A stretch of 50,175 nucleotides of DNA from Clostridiales bacterium (GCA_021205455.1 JAJPXL010000015.1:1-50175), one strand, 5' to 3'; positions 1-8,751 are shown, counted from the stretch's first letter. The notes: a model not told the origin generated them from the letters alone. Numbers and translations: made by a program.

Positions 1-640
1 CCGGGCTGGGCGGAATCATAAACAGCAGATAACCCTGGATGCCGGAATAGAGGCAGTTCTTGAAAAAAGCAGCCAGCAAATCGTCGCCGTTCAGGGTGCT
101 GAAAAAGGTGGAGCGGAAGGAGCTGCGCCGCAGGCAAAGGCACACCACTGTGCTGCCCGGTGACACATAGACAGCGTGCTTCGTCTCCGGCGCAAGGATG
201 CACAACTCCCCTGTCCGCAGCAGCTTCTTTTCATCGGCACATTCCATCTCCATGGAGCCGTCCAACACATAGTTGATTTCAAAAAAGTCGTGGGTGTGGG
301 GCGTGGTTGCCTCATAGCACAGCTTCATATGGGGCAGCACATCCCAGTCGGAAAAGCCCAGATACTCCTCACTGACAAAATTATAATATGCCTCCGGGTT
401 CTGAAGAATCGAGGAAACCTCCACCGAAGTCTGAGAACAGAGCTCATAAAGCTGATGGGGACGAGACACATCCCAGTCGGAAAATTGGGGGCACAGCGTG
501 GGCGCGGACAGCACACAGCCCTCCTGATCCAATACCTGCACTGCCTGAGGAAATGTGATATACTGTCCGGTCTGGTCATGGTAGCGCTTCAAGAACTCCT
601 GAATGGAGTGAAAGCTCAGGTATCTTTTCTGACTGCTCAT
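1..640 (-). CDS. AraC-type transcriptional regulator, cupin sensor half (partial, runs off the left edge)
   Basis: An open frame of 213 codons starts at the ATG at 640 and reaches the window edge without a stop, so the C-terminal part is missing. Around residues 115-160 it has the AraC N-terminal cupin pattern: PHTHDFFEINYVLDG followed by GELCILAPETKHAVYV. This domain normally senses a small ligand, and a double helix-turn-helix DNA-binding domain would follow outside the window. A GGAAAGGGGA ribosome binding site precedes the start, and a good promoter lies at 747-775. Family from the cupin pattern is fairly sure; the target genes are unknown. Confidence 0.75.
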   Translation of the reverse strand, partial: MSSQKRYLSFHSIQEFLKRYHDQTGQYITFPQAVQVLDQEGCVLSAPTLCPQFSDWDVSRPHQLYELCSQTSVEVSSILQNPEAYYNFVSEEYLGFSDWDVLPHMKLCYEATTPHTHDFFEINYVLDGSMEMECADEKKLLRTGELCILAPETKHAVYVSPGSTVVCLCLRRSSFRSTFFSTLNGDDLLAAFFKNCLYSGIQGYLLFMIPPSP

Positions 641-746
641 AGCTTCCCCTTTCCGGCGGCGCCCAAGGTGGAGTTTGGCCGGTTCCGAATTGCCGCTCTG
701 AATCTATCGCAATGCGGCAATATTCGTCGGTCCCTGTTTTATATGT

Positions 747-775
747 ATCATACCATAAAAAGTGCGGACTATCAA
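747..775 (-). promoter_or_regulatory. Sigma-A promoter for the AraC-type gene
   Basis: Read on the minus strand, TTGATA (770-775) and TATGAT (747-752) are separated by exactly 17 bases, about 110 bases upstream of the ATG at 640. Confidence 0.65.
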
Positions 776-899
776 TATCCCGCACGGCCAGAGTCTCCCG
801 CAAAATTTTCACGTTCCCTGAAGAACGAAACGAATAGGAATCGCCATGGTGAAACTGTCCATACGGATTTGTTTGTGCATCCGTCAAGCCCACTGGCGT

Positions 900-935
900 A
901 AAAAACTGCCGGCTCAGATGAGCTGGCAGTTTTTT
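900..935 (-). terminator. Bidirectional intrinsic terminator
   Basis: Stem AAAAAACTGCC / GGCAGTTTTTT with an inner GCTC/GAGC stem and loop AGAT. A-runs and T-runs on both sides allow it to work in either direction. It lies downstream of the minus-strand TetR remnant and upstream of the AraC promoter. Confidence 0.8.
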
Positions 936-1077
936 ACTTGACAGGGACACTTTCCGCGCGCCTGGGGCTTCAAGCCGGTATTCACCCTGGTACAATCTCT
1001 TTCATACACTGATGTTTGGCGTTAAAACATTTTTATGTGAATTTCTGCCCGCAGCACAGGGAATACCGGAAAACCTG

Positions 1078-1380
1078 CTAGCAGCTTTCGCCCGTTTCAG
1101 CGGGTTGGTGGAGCAGCTGGGTCAGGCAATCCTGGTAAAAGGTGATCTGCTGAATCTGGGCCAACACTTCCGCAATGTCGGCCACGCTTTCCAGGCAGCC
1201 GCTGGCCAGCCAGCTTTCACACACGCCCAGGTCTGCGCTGAACGCATAGAGGATGCGGTACTGTGAAACGGGGGAATCCAGCCTGCCGTGAGAGCCTGTG
1301 CTGTAGCTCTGCTCAAAGTTGTCCTGCATCACCTGGCACAGCCGCCTACGGAAGGAGACCCTCTGATGCTTCCCCAGCGA
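1078..1380 (-). pseudogene. Remnant of a TetR-type regulator (ligand-binding half only)
   Basis: A minus-strand frame ending at 1078 carries a stretch that resembles the C-terminal helices of TetR regulators: SQYRILYAFSADLGVCESWLASG followed by ESVADIAEVLAQI. The N-terminal helix-turn-helix that every TetR protein needs is absent. The upstream part of the frame is low-quality Arg/Gly-rich sequence with no obvious start or ribosome binding site. I read this as a truncated gene; the left limit is the stop codon and the right limit is approximate. It could also be a spurious frame, hence the low confidence. The terminator at 900-935 follows it. Confidence 0.35.
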
Positions 1381-1550
1381 TGCCCCCCTCCTTTCGCAGC
1401 CCCCACTGTTTATACGGCGGGGGCCGCCTTTTATCGGCGGAGCAGAACGCACAGCTGTACAAGCGAAAACAAGGTTTGCGCTCCATGTGGCTCCTGTTCC
1501 CTTTGGCTGCTCGATGGCTCACTGTAAATCGGCATTGTTTACGATAAAAG

Positions 1551-1600
1551 CGGAAGGCGGCACGCTCAAAGCAGGGCGGCCGCCTTCCGTTTCTGTTGTT
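1551..1600. terminator. Strong hairpin, terminator-like
   Basis: Perfect 11-bp stem CGGAAGGCGGC (1551-1561) / GCCGCCTTCCG (1579-1589), followed on the plus strand by TTTCTGTTGTTG. No gene ends nearby on the plus strand, so its client is unclear. The stretch 1381-1726 otherwise holds no gene I can support. Confidence 0.45.
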
Positions 1601-1673
1601 GCCAGGGTGCGTTTATCCAACGCCTAAAGCCTGCGTATCCTTCTCCATAGGGGAGCGTGTGCGTAACCAGCAA

Positions 1674-1705
1674 GGGCCCCCTGCGGCGAAAGCCGCAGGG
1701 GGCCC
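1674..1705 (-). terminator. Perfect 14-bp GC hairpin after the glycosidase operon
   Basis: GGGCCCCCTGCGGC (1674-1687) pairs perfectly with 1692-1705 across a GAAA loop. It begins about 22 bases after the last gene of the minus-strand operon. No clear T-run follows on either strand, so it may act as a 3' end stabiliser rather than a classic terminator. Confidence 0.55.
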
Positions 1706-1726
1706 GCTTATCCGCAAAGGATTTTG

Positions 1727-2149
1727 TCAGGCACGCGCCTCGTAGGAGAGATACGTCGAAACAACGTGGACAATGATGGTGAGGGCAATCACCGCAATCA
1801 CTGCGGGGAAGAGTGCCGTCAACGGCGACGCCGACATCTTGCTCATAATGCGGAACAGCCAGTTGATGCGCTCAAGCAGCATATTTGCAAGCGCCAGCGA
1901 GTAGCAAACCGTCTGGAGGAACCGCAATGCAGTCAGCACCATGGGCATTTCTTCCATCCTTGTGTGCAAAACCATGGTAACCGCTTGCAGCACAATGCCA
2001 ACCGCCAGGGTCACATACGTCAAAACGCCGCCGGAGGAATTCTCGCCATCGCGGGAGAGCACAGCGAACAGAATGATTGCAACAATCGCCAAAACCGCTG
2101 CGGCAGTGGAGACCTTCATCTCACTGCTTGTTTTTCTATTACCAGCCAC
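1727..2149 (-). CDS. Small membrane protein of the GH3 operon, unknown function
   Basis: A 140-residue protein with about four hydrophobic segments, for example VLAIVAIILFAVL near residue 20 and VIAVIALTIIVHVVSTYL near the C-terminus. It starts with GTG at 2149, two bases after the stop of the GH3 gene. Its ribosome binding site AAGGAGG lies inside the GH3 3' end, which implies translational coupling. I do not recognise a family. Its position suggests it helps to place or assemble the membrane-anchored glycosidase, but that is inference. Confidence 0.7.
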   Translation of the reverse strand: MAGNRKTSSEMKVSTAAAVLAIVAIILFAVLSRDGENSSGGVLTYVTLAVGIVLQAVTMVLHTRMEEMPMVLTALRFLQTVCYSLALANMLLERINWLFRIMSKMSASPLTALFPAVIAVIALTIIVHVVSTYLSYEARA

Positions 2150-2150
2150 T

Positions 2151-5100
2151 TTATTTTACCTCCTTCTTGTTCTTCCTCTCTGCCAGAAGGTAGAGCACTA
2201 CGAATGCAGCGGTGGCAACGCCAAACACCACATCCACAGCAATCAGCGCCGTCTGCCACCACGGCATGACGGAGACAAACTCTACGCTGGCAGAATAACC
2301 ATTGGCATCATTCGAGTTCGCCCAGAGGTACAACGCACGGTGCGCGCTTTCCCGGAGGGCTGTCGCCATGGCCGCGTCAGCGGCAATCGCCTCCTCCGTA
2401 AAGTAGGAGCTGTAATCCATGTTCCCGTCCCAGTAGAAGGAGCAGAAGGTATCCGTTCCGTTCACGACGCTTCGTGCAGCATACATCAGGTCGGTGGTTG
2501 CCATATCCGTCATATTGTAGGAGTACAGGCAGCCCCATTCGCCGCGCAGAATGTCATTGATGGCCTCCGAGCAGTACGCGCTCTGGATGACGCCGTAACG
2601 GGTGAAGCTGGTCATGAATCTGCGGGCGCCAGCCTTGACGAACGCACCTTCCGCACCGCGCAGCTGAATCTCACGCATTGCAGCCTCGTTGGCAAAGGTG
2701 GCAAGGCCGGAACGGTTCGTCTCCTGGTCATTGCCAAAGAAGTGCTTCGGCATGGCATAGCCGCCCTTGGATTCGATTCCGGCAGCCTCCGCTGCACCCA
2801 TAATATAGCTCAGGTTGCCGCACTCGGAATAGTACTCGCTGTTGCGGCCGCTGTATGCGGTGCGGTGGTTGTTCACGCCGATTTCCATGGCAGTGCAGTG
2901 GGTCCACAGGGTATCCTCACCAAAAATCTCGCCCATTCGGTACGCGAGATCCGGGCTGAATGTGGCGGCCAGCAGGCTCTGCTGCTGCATGGAGGAGCAG
3001 TTATAGTTCGCCAGATACGGGTCAGCCGCTTCCTCCTCCGTCATGTAGTAGGGCGTGCCGGTGGACTCATGATCCTCTTCCGTCATAAATCCAACCGCGT
3101 TGCCGGAGGGGCCTTCGTTACCGGTAAGTCCGGGGAAGCTGGCGTTGTACCCGGCGGTGTAGTTTGCGAGGCTGTCAGAGCTCATCATCGGGAAGGCCAG
3201 GTTCGCATAGTCGGAAAGGGACATCTGATTCAGAATCAGGTCGTAATCCTCGGAGTCGTAGTCGGTATTGCCGATCAGCATTGCCGCCGTGTAGTTGGTG
3301 TTGTCCGGGTTGCCATATTCAAAGTCGATGGTTTGCGTGGTGTCCACCGTATAGGTGTCGCCCTGCAGCTCCGCGAGCATATCCACCCCGTTGGGGCTGA
3401 CGCCGGTGGCCTCGATATTGTCATAGGTGATGGGATAGGTGGCTTCCCAGTCGCTGCGGCTCAGATAGGTGACCGTGCCAGGCTGGAAGCTGTTCAGGTC
3501 GGAGAAGTCCTCCAAACGGTTGGTGATCTCCGTGCCGTTCGCGCCCTCGTTCAGCAGCGTCGTCTCCTCGACTTCCATGGAAAGCGCGCCGCTCTCATTG
3601 ATTTCTGCGGCCTCGCCTGCGCAATCGGTCAGGCCGTCGGCTCCCATCGCCGCCAGCATATTGTTCACCGCTTCATGGGACCCGTTGCCGATGGAGAACC
3701 AGTAAGTGCCGGCCTCCAGGATATAGGTCTGGGCGTTCACATAATCATAGCTTGCCAGCAGCTCCTGGTCGACGTCGATGGTCAACGTCTCCGAGGCGCC
3801 GGGCTCCAGCTCTTCCGTCTTCGCGCAACCGATAAAGGTAAACGGCTTCTCCACAAGGTTTTCCTTGTCGTAGTCCGTGTAGGGGGACTGCATATAGAGC
3901 TGCACATTGTCCTTGCCGGCCACATCGCCGGTGTTGGTCACGGTAACGGTCGCGCGTATGCCGTCCTCAGTCTCCTCAATCGAGTCCAGCGTTTCCGAGA
4001 AGGTCGTATAGCTCAGGCCATAGCCGAAGGAATAGACCACCTCATCCGCATAGCTCCAGCCGCCCTCGGAGGCATAGGTGCCGACGGTGCTGTCCGCATT
4101 GCCCTGACCCAGAATCACGTCGGCATAGCGGGTTTCATAGTATTTATAGCCAACGTAAACGCCCTCGGCCTCTACAATGTAATTCTCTCCGTTTTCGTTA
4201 TCGATCTCATCCGCGTTGGTGAACTGGAAATCCCCGTAATTCATCATGGCGGGAGCGGAGTGGTTATCGGTGGCGTAAGTGTCCACCAGGCCGCCGGAAG
4301 GATTGCTGTTGCCCACCAGCAGGTCCGCAATGCCATAGCTGCCGTTGCAGCCAACCGCGCCAATCCACATAACGGCATCCACAGCCAGGTCGCCGGAGGT
4401 CAGCTCACCGATCTCCACCGGGTTGGAGGAGTTGATCAGCACGATCACCTTGTCAAAGTTCTCCTTCGCCATCAGGATAAGGTCGCGCTCCTCATTCTGA
4501 AGCTGCAGGGCGTCATGCTCCCCGTCGCCGATCAGGTTCTCAGCATCCGCAGAGTCCGGCAGGTCGCCGCCCTCGCCGATGTTGCGCTCAATGAAGATGA
4601 TGGCCGCATCGGAATAATCCGCAAAGCTGTCCGTCTGCGTTGACGTATATTCCTCCATCGGGACCTCTCCGATGATTACTTCGCCGGCCCCAGTGTAAGA
4701 ACCCAGATAGGAGGGCGTATAGGTATCCTTCAGCCCCTCGTAGAAGTCAATCATGGTGGGGTTCAGCTGCAATCCGCGGTCGGCGAACGCCTCCTCGAAG
4801 GAGACGATCTGGTCGTCATTGCCGATGGCCGCCGCGCCCTGTGCAATGTCGTACATCGGCTGATGGCTTGCCATCCCCAGCAGGGTGATTTTGCTGTCAG
4901 ACGCAAGGGGCAGCGCGTTGTTCTCGTTGCGCAGCAGCGCCGCGCCTTCTTCTGCGACCTGCTCATTGATTGCCTCACGGGCTTCCACAAGCTCCGTAAC
5001 GCTGCTGAACTCAGAGGTATAGTAGACGGTGTCCGTATCTTCGCCGGTGGAGACGGCTTTCACGGAAGACGTCCCCAACGCCTGGTTCACATAGGTGCCC

Positions 5101-5201
5101 AGGTTGGTGGCCAACAGGGTGGCCGCTATCATAATTGCGGTTGCTGCCATGAAGGTATTGGAAAGCCCTCGATACAGCTTATCGTGCTTCTTTTTACTCA
5201 T
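2151..5201 (-). CDS. Membrane-anchored glycoside hydrolase family 3 enzyme with swapped domain order
   Basis: 1016 residues. GH3 enzymes cleave beta-linked sugars such as beta-glucosides. The usual order is inverted here. After a transmembrane segment (about 16-35) comes the GH3 C-terminal-type domain (about 78-320; EEGAALLRNENNALPL, and GEGGDLP, where the acid/base Glu normally lies). A fibronectin-III-like domain follows (about 390-480; YSFGYGLSYTTF). The (beta/alpha)8 GH3 N-type domain comes last (about 690-960; KHFFGNDQETNR at 819-830, MTDM with the likely nucleophile D899). A second hydrophobic segment lies at about 982-1006. A similar domain swap is known in some rumen clostridial beta-glucosidases. 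GAGGGA precedes the ATG. The substrate cannot be told from sequence. Confidence 0.9.
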   Translation of the reverse strand: MSKKKHDKLYRGLSNTFMAATAIMIAATLLATNLGTYVNQALGTSSVKAVSTGEDTDTVYYTSEFSSVTELVEAREAINEQVAEEGAALLRNENNALPLASDSKITLLGMASHQPMYDIAQGAAAIGNDDQIVSFEEAFADRGLQLNPTMIDFYEGLKDTYTPSYLGSYTGAGEVIIGEVPMEEYTSTQTDSFADYSDAAIIFIERNIGEGGDLPDSADAENLIGDGEHDALQLQNEERDLILMAKENFDKVIVLINSSNPVEIGELTSGDLAVDAVMWIGAVGCNGSYGIADLLVGNSNPSGGLVDTYATDNHSAPAMMNYGDFQFTNADEIDNENGENYIVEAEGVYVGYKYYETRYADVILGQGNADSTVGTYASEGGWSYADEVVYSFGYGLSYTTFSETLDSIEETEDGIRATVTVTNTGDVAGKDNVQLYMQSPYTDYDKENLVEKPFTFIGCAKTEELEPGASETLTIDVDQELLASYDYVNAQTYILEAGTYWFSIGNGSHEAVNNMLAAMGADGLTDCAGEAAEINESGALSMEVEETTLLNEGANGTEITNRLEDFSDLNSFQPGTVTYLSRSDWEATYPITYDNIEATGVSPNGVDMLAELQGDTYTVDTTQTIDFEYGNPDNTNYTAAMLIGNTDYDSEDYDLILNQMSLSDYANLAFPMMSSDSLANYTAGYNASFPGLTGNEGPSGNAVGFMTEEDHESTGTPYYMTEEEAADPYLANYNCSSMQQQSLLAATFSPDLAYRMGEIFGEDTLWTHCTAMEIGVNNHRTAYSGRNSEYYSECGNLSYIMGAAEAAGIESKGGYAMPKHFFGNDQETNRSGLATFANEAAMREIQLRGAEGAFVKAGARRFMTSFTRYGVIQSAYCSEAINDILRGEWGCLYSYNMTDMATTDLMYAARSVVNGTDTFCSFYWDGNMDYSSYFTEEAIAADAAMATALRESAHRALYLWANSNDANGYSASVEFVSVMPWWQTALIAVDVVFGVATAAFVVLYLLAERKNKKEVK

Positions 5202-5210
5202 GATTCCCTC

Positions 5211-6248
5211 CTAGTCTACCTCAAACACCTGATCCAGGAATTCCTTCACAGGCGCCAGGTTTTCTGGTGTATAAAATTTGTCATCCGCGTGCTTGAAGTT
5301 CTTCATCTCACGGTAGGTCACGTTGTCGTCCCCAATCACGTCTCTCAGCGTCTCATAGAGCCGCTCGGACTGCACTTTGGGGACCGTAATGTCCACGCTG
5401 CCGTGCTCGATGTAAACCTGCAGGCTCGTGTCTTCCAGGTTCGCGGCGAAATAGGTCGGGCTGATGGCGTTCAGCTCCTCCTGGGTATAGGTTTCAATAT
5501 TGTCACCGAGGAACTGCGTGATAACAGAATCCTCGCTGTCAACATCGGCCATACCCATCAGCCTTGTCAGCCATCTCGGCACGCCGCAATCCTCAAAGTC
5601 TGTAATGCTCGTGTCAAAATCCAGTATGCCGTAAAAGTCTACCAGCGCGGAGACCTGTCCGGACACCGGCTGCGAGGCGTCCTCCCCGATGTAGGATACG
5701 TCAGAATAGAGGTCATCCCCCGTCAGTGCCGCCATACAGGCCAGATAGCCGCCCGCCGACTCGCCCCAGATGGCGAACCGGTCAGCGTCATAGCCATACT
5801 GCTCCGCGTTGGCGCGCAGGTAGCGAACTGCCGCCTTCACGTCGCTTAACGCCGCAGGGAACGTGGCCTCATCTGCCAGCCGATAGTTGATGGTCGCCAC
5901 CGCGTAACCGTTTGCCCGCATATACTGGTACATCAAAACCGCCTGGCGGGACTGGCTGTCATTTTCAACAAACCCGCCCCCATGTACCAATATGAGCAGG
6001 GGCATCTCCTCATCGGCGTCCGGTACATACAGATCCAGATACTCGGCATCCGATTCCTCCGCGTACTGAATATGCTCATAGCTCGTCCCCTCGAAGCCGG
6101 GATCCGGGATGTTCTTGTCGAACGCCGTGGCGTTCCGAATCAGCAGATTCGGCAGTCCGGTGCTTGTGACCAAAGAAACAATGATCCACACGAGGAGAAG
6201 AGCAACGACGGCGATACCCACTATCAGAGGAATGCGCTTCTTCTTCAT
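5211..6248 (-). CDS. Membrane-anchored alpha/beta-hydrolase esterase (HSL/Aes type)
   Basis: 345 residues from the ATG at 6248, which has AAGGAGG at good spacing; an upstream in-frame ATG at 6272 lacks this. An N-terminal transmembrane anchor (about 6-28) puts the enzyme outside the cell. The oxyanion motif HGGG (89-92), nucleophile GESAGG with S164, and the probable acid and base D286 and H320 complete the triad of the carboxylesterase / hormone-sensitive-lipase type. It ends 9 bases before the GH3 gene, so both share a transcript. An extracellular deacylase working with a beta-glycosidase, for example removing acyl groups from a glycoside, is a sensible but untested idea. Confidence 0.88.
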   Translation of the reverse strand: MKKKRIPLIVGIAVVALLLVWIIVSLVTSTGLPNLLIRNATAFDKNIPDPGFEGTSYEHIQYAEESDAEYLDLYVPDADEEMPLLILVHGGGFVENDSQSRQAVLMYQYMRANGYAVATINYRLADEATFPAALSDVKAAVRYLRANAEQYGYDADRFAIWGESAGGYLACMAALTGDDLYSDVSYIGEDASQPVSGQVSALVDFYGILDFDTSITDFEDCGVPRWLTRLMGMADVDSEDSVITQFLGDNIETYTQEELNAISPTYFAANLEDTSLQVYIEHGSVDITVPKVQSERLYETLRDVIGDDNVTYREMKNFKHADDKFYTPENLAPVKEFLDQVFEVD

Positions 6249-6436
6249 ACAAAACCTCCTTGTCTCGTTCACAAAATTTTTCCTTTACCTTGCTGTGATT
6301 TCTCATCCCTCCCTGTCTCAATCAGATTGCCCCTTCCCGGCGGGCGACCACAGGCATGAGGACGGGCGCTGCGCCAAACCGGAGGTTTCACACCTCCGCT
6401 TCACCACATACTGCCCATTCTGAACCGCCTGCTTCT

Positions 6437-6465
6437 TTTATATCAGAAACTTCAAGTTGTATCAA
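6437..6465 (-). promoter_or_regulatory. Sigma-A promoter of the esterase-GH3 operon
   Basis: On the minus strand TTGATA (6460-6465) and TATAAA (6437-6442) are 17 bases apart. The predicted leader is about 180 bases and contains a 7-bp hairpin (6380-6398) without a T-run. Confidence 0.7.
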
Positions 6466-6472
6466 GTACTTT

Positions 6473-6504
6473 GGCAGAATTTGCAAAATATAGGCAGAAT
6501 TTGC
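6473..6504 (-). promoter_or_regulatory. Direct-repeat operator upstream of the esterase-GH3 promoter (likely LytTR site)
   Basis: The 12-mer GCAAATTCTGCC (minus strand) occurs twice, at 6493-6504 and 6473-6484, with a 20-base period. The nearer copy ends 7 bases before the -35 box. Paired direct repeats about two helical turns apart just upstream of -35 are the usual layout for LytTR-domain activators. The only LytTR regulator in the window is encoded about 1.5 kb away. Confidence 0.6.
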
Positions 6505-6715
6505 TTCGGAGCATAAAAAAGCGCCCCCTGAATTGGGACACTTCGACAAATTAACAGCTTGGATTTCCCTGCGCAGGCAGCAGAATACCCAATAGGGTAC
6601 TCTGCACGGCCCGCCTTGTGGGGCGGGCTCCGAAGCCTGTCGGAACCTGCCTCCGGTCCGGAAACCGGCAACGGACAGAATCCCGCGCGCGACGAGATAA
6701 CAAGGGCGTGTTTCG

Positions 6716-8047
6716 TCATCCGGGGCTGACCTCATTCTGAACCGGCAGCATGATTTGGAGAATAAAGACGTGGTTCTCCGTGCTGACGCACATACTGCCT
6801 CCGTATTTTTCCGCCAGGTACCGAATGCTCTTCAATCCGTAGCCATGGTGCGTTGGGTCCTCCTTTGTCGTGCAGGGCAGCCCAGACTGAAACTGCAGCT
6901 CTCCCTGATAGAAGTTGTTGGTCTGAATGCTGATGATGCCATGGTGGCGCTGTATTGTCAGGCTGATGACACGCTTCTTCGGGTCCGGTATCTGGCTGAC
7001 ACCCTCGATGGCGTTATCAATGGCGTTGCCCAGTAGGGTATATAAGTCCGGCAGGGAAAGGAAGTCCAGGTTCACATCGTCCAGAGAACAGGTAAAGCTT
7101 ATCTCCCGCTTATCACACAGCAGACTTTTCTCCGATAAAATGGTGTTCAGCGCCTCGTTATCCGTGTGAACCAGCTGTTGATACTGATGGATGTTCTGCT
7201 CCGTTTCGTGAATCAGGCGCTGCCGCTCCGCCCCCTCCTCCATTTTCAGGGCATTGAGCGTGTACTTCAAATCATGGGCGCTGCGATTGACTACCTCAAC
7301 CAGTTCTTTGGACAGGGCGTAGTTCCGCTCGCCATCATGCAGCATTTGTTGAATCTCCGCCTGCTCCCTGCCGTATAGAATCATCTGAACAGAGGAGTAC
7401 TGAATCCCCAAAATCATGACGCAGGTGAGGATATCCAGCAACGCGCTTAACACCTCTATCTCCCTGTTAAAGAGGAACAGATGCTGATAGCCATAGGTGC
7501 AAAACATGAGGGCGGCCAGACAGGCAACGTAGAAAATAACATGACCAGGCGTGTCCTCTATGAGCTGCCCTCTGCACCGGCTGAGCTTCCGGGCAAACAG
7601 GCGGTGCAGGACAGAATAAAGCGCTGTGCAGGCCAACGCGCTGAGCAGGACATAGAGCCACAGCACCTCCGGCAGCCCCGGCCACAGACGCAGCGCGGCG
7701 ACCTCGTGTACCAGGACATAGACGATATGCTGCGCCGCATAGCCGGCAATGCACATATAAAGAGCGTCGCAGGTGGTGAGCTGGAAGCAAAAGCAGGAAT
7801 AAAGCATAATGAGGAGCGTTAAAAGAATAAACCAACATCCGATGATGATACTGGAAAATTCCTCGTGATAAATCATCCATCTCCTGACGGGCAGGAAAAA
7901 TAACGACAGAACGGAAAAGAGCAGCAGCCCTAAAATCTCCCGCCGCCAGCTCCCCTTCCGCTGGGCGAAGGGGAGCAGAAAAAGCACATCCGCGCTCATC
8001 AGCTCCCACACAAAGCGCAGCTCTTCAAAAACGTCCTGTGCCGTCAT
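6716..8047 (-). CDS. GHKL sensor histidine kinase (AgrC/HPK10-like)
   Basis: 443 residues. The first 200 or so hold about six membrane-spanning segments and no large outside domain, typical of peptide- or envelope-sensing kinases. The dimerisation helix reads VNRSAHDLKYTLNALK with the phospho-accepting His near residue 255. The ATPase part has the N-box GNAIDNAIEGV and the glycine-rich HHGYGLKSIRYLAEKYGG. The start overlaps the regulator's stop by four bases (ATGA), so the pair is co-translated. It should phosphorylate the LytTR regulator encoded just upstream. The signal is unknown; no AgrB/AgrD-type peptide genes are in the window. Confidence 0.92.
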   Translation of the reverse strand: MTAQDVFEELRFVWELMSADVLFLLPFAQRKGSWRREILGLLLFSVLSLFFLPVRRWMIYHEEFSSIIIGCWFILLTLLIMLYSCFCFQLTTCDALYMCIAGYAAQHIVYVLVHEVAALRLWPGLPEVLWLYVLLSALACTALYSVLHRLFARKLSRCRGQLIEDTPGHVIFYVACLAALMFCTYGYQHLFLFNREIEVLSALLDILTCVMILGIQYSSVQMILYGREQAEIQQMLHDGERNYALSKELVEVVNRSAHDLKYTLNALKMEEGAERQRLIHETEQNIHQYQQLVHTDNEALNTILSEKSLLCDKREISFTCSLDDVNLDFLSLPDLYTLLGNAIDNAIEGVSQIPDPKKRVISLTIQRHHGIISIQTNNFYQGELQFQSGLPCTTKEDPTHHGYGLKSIRYLAEKYGGSMCVSTENHVFILQIMLPVQNEVSPG

Positions 8048-8751
8048 GACTTCATCCCTCCCAGATAGCGTGTAAACTGCTCCAGAAACGCCTTCTTCCG
8101 GCTCCTGCTGAGTTTCAGCAGCGCAGCCCCCACCTGCACATCATCCCGCTGGATGGAGGACACATGGCGGAGGTTGACCAGGCAGCTGTTGTTGCACCGC
8201 GCAAAAGAGCAATCCCGAAGGCTGTTCTCCGCCTCGGTCAGGGTGCCCCGGACGCGGTATGTCTGTTCAAACGTGTGGTAGGTCAGATAGTGCAGCTCAG
8301 ACTCCACATAGAGGATCTCCCGCGGAATGATGCTGACGAAGCCCTCGGTCGTGCGCAGCGGCAGCCGCGATTCGCGGTTCCGCTCCACATAGCGGAGGGC
8401 CTTTCGCATTTTGAGGCAAAAATCCCCATAGGAGACCGGCTTCAGGACGTAGTCCACCGCATCCACCTCGTACCCGGCCAGCGCATATTGGGGCAGATTC
8501 GTGACGAACATGATGACCACATCGGGGTCTTTTGTCCGCAGCAGTCTGGCCGCATCGACCCCGTTCATGCCTGGCATATCAATGTCAAAAATCACCAAGT
8601 CAAACTGCCCGCTAGAGGCGGCGGAGAACGCGCCTGCGTTTTCAAAGCAAATCGGAGAAAGCGGTACCTGTGTCTCCGTGGTAAACCGTTCCAGGTATGC
8701 TACCATCTGGTCGGTATCCTTTCTGCTGTCATCCACAACTGCAACCTGCAT
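8044..8751 (-). CDS. LytTR-family response regulator
   Basis: 235 residues. Receiver domain at 1-120 with VAVVDD at the N-terminus, phospho-acceptor D56 in IFDIDMPGMNG and a conserved Lys in YVLKPV. LytTR DNA-binding domain at about 130-230, containing ILYVESELHYLTYHT and FARCNNSCLVNLRHVSSI. LytTR domains bind pairs of direct repeats as activators. The only such pair noticed nearby is at 6473-6504, in front of the esterase-GH3 promoter. The gene has its own promoter at 8809-8836 and is first in a two-gene operon with the kinase. Confidence 0.94.
   Translation of the reverse strand: MQVAVVDDSRKDTDQMVAYLERFTTETQVPLSPICFENAGAFSAASSGQFDLVIFDIDMPGMNGVDAARLLRTKDPDVVIMFVTNLPQYALAGYEVDAVDYVLKPVSYGDFCLKMRKALRYVERNRESRLPLRTTEGFVSIIPREILYVESELHYLTYHTFEQTYRVRGTLTEAENSLRDCSFARCNNSCLVNLRHVSSIQRDDVQVGAALLKLSRSRKKAFLEQFTRYLGGMKS

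Noticed and set aside
1941-4643. 900-codon open frame on the plus strand across the GH3 gene
   Set aside because: Antisense shadow of the GH3 gene. The opposite strand has clear domains and a ribosome binding site, while this frame has none.
6609-6632. GCCCGCC/GGGCGGGC hairpin as terminator of the LytTR operon
   Set aside because: Only about 7 pairs and no T-run on the minus strand; not strong enough to call.
6388-6735. 115-codon minus-strand frame between the kinase and esterase genes
   Set aside because: It covers the promoter and direct repeats of the esterase operon, has no family features and no ribosome binding site.
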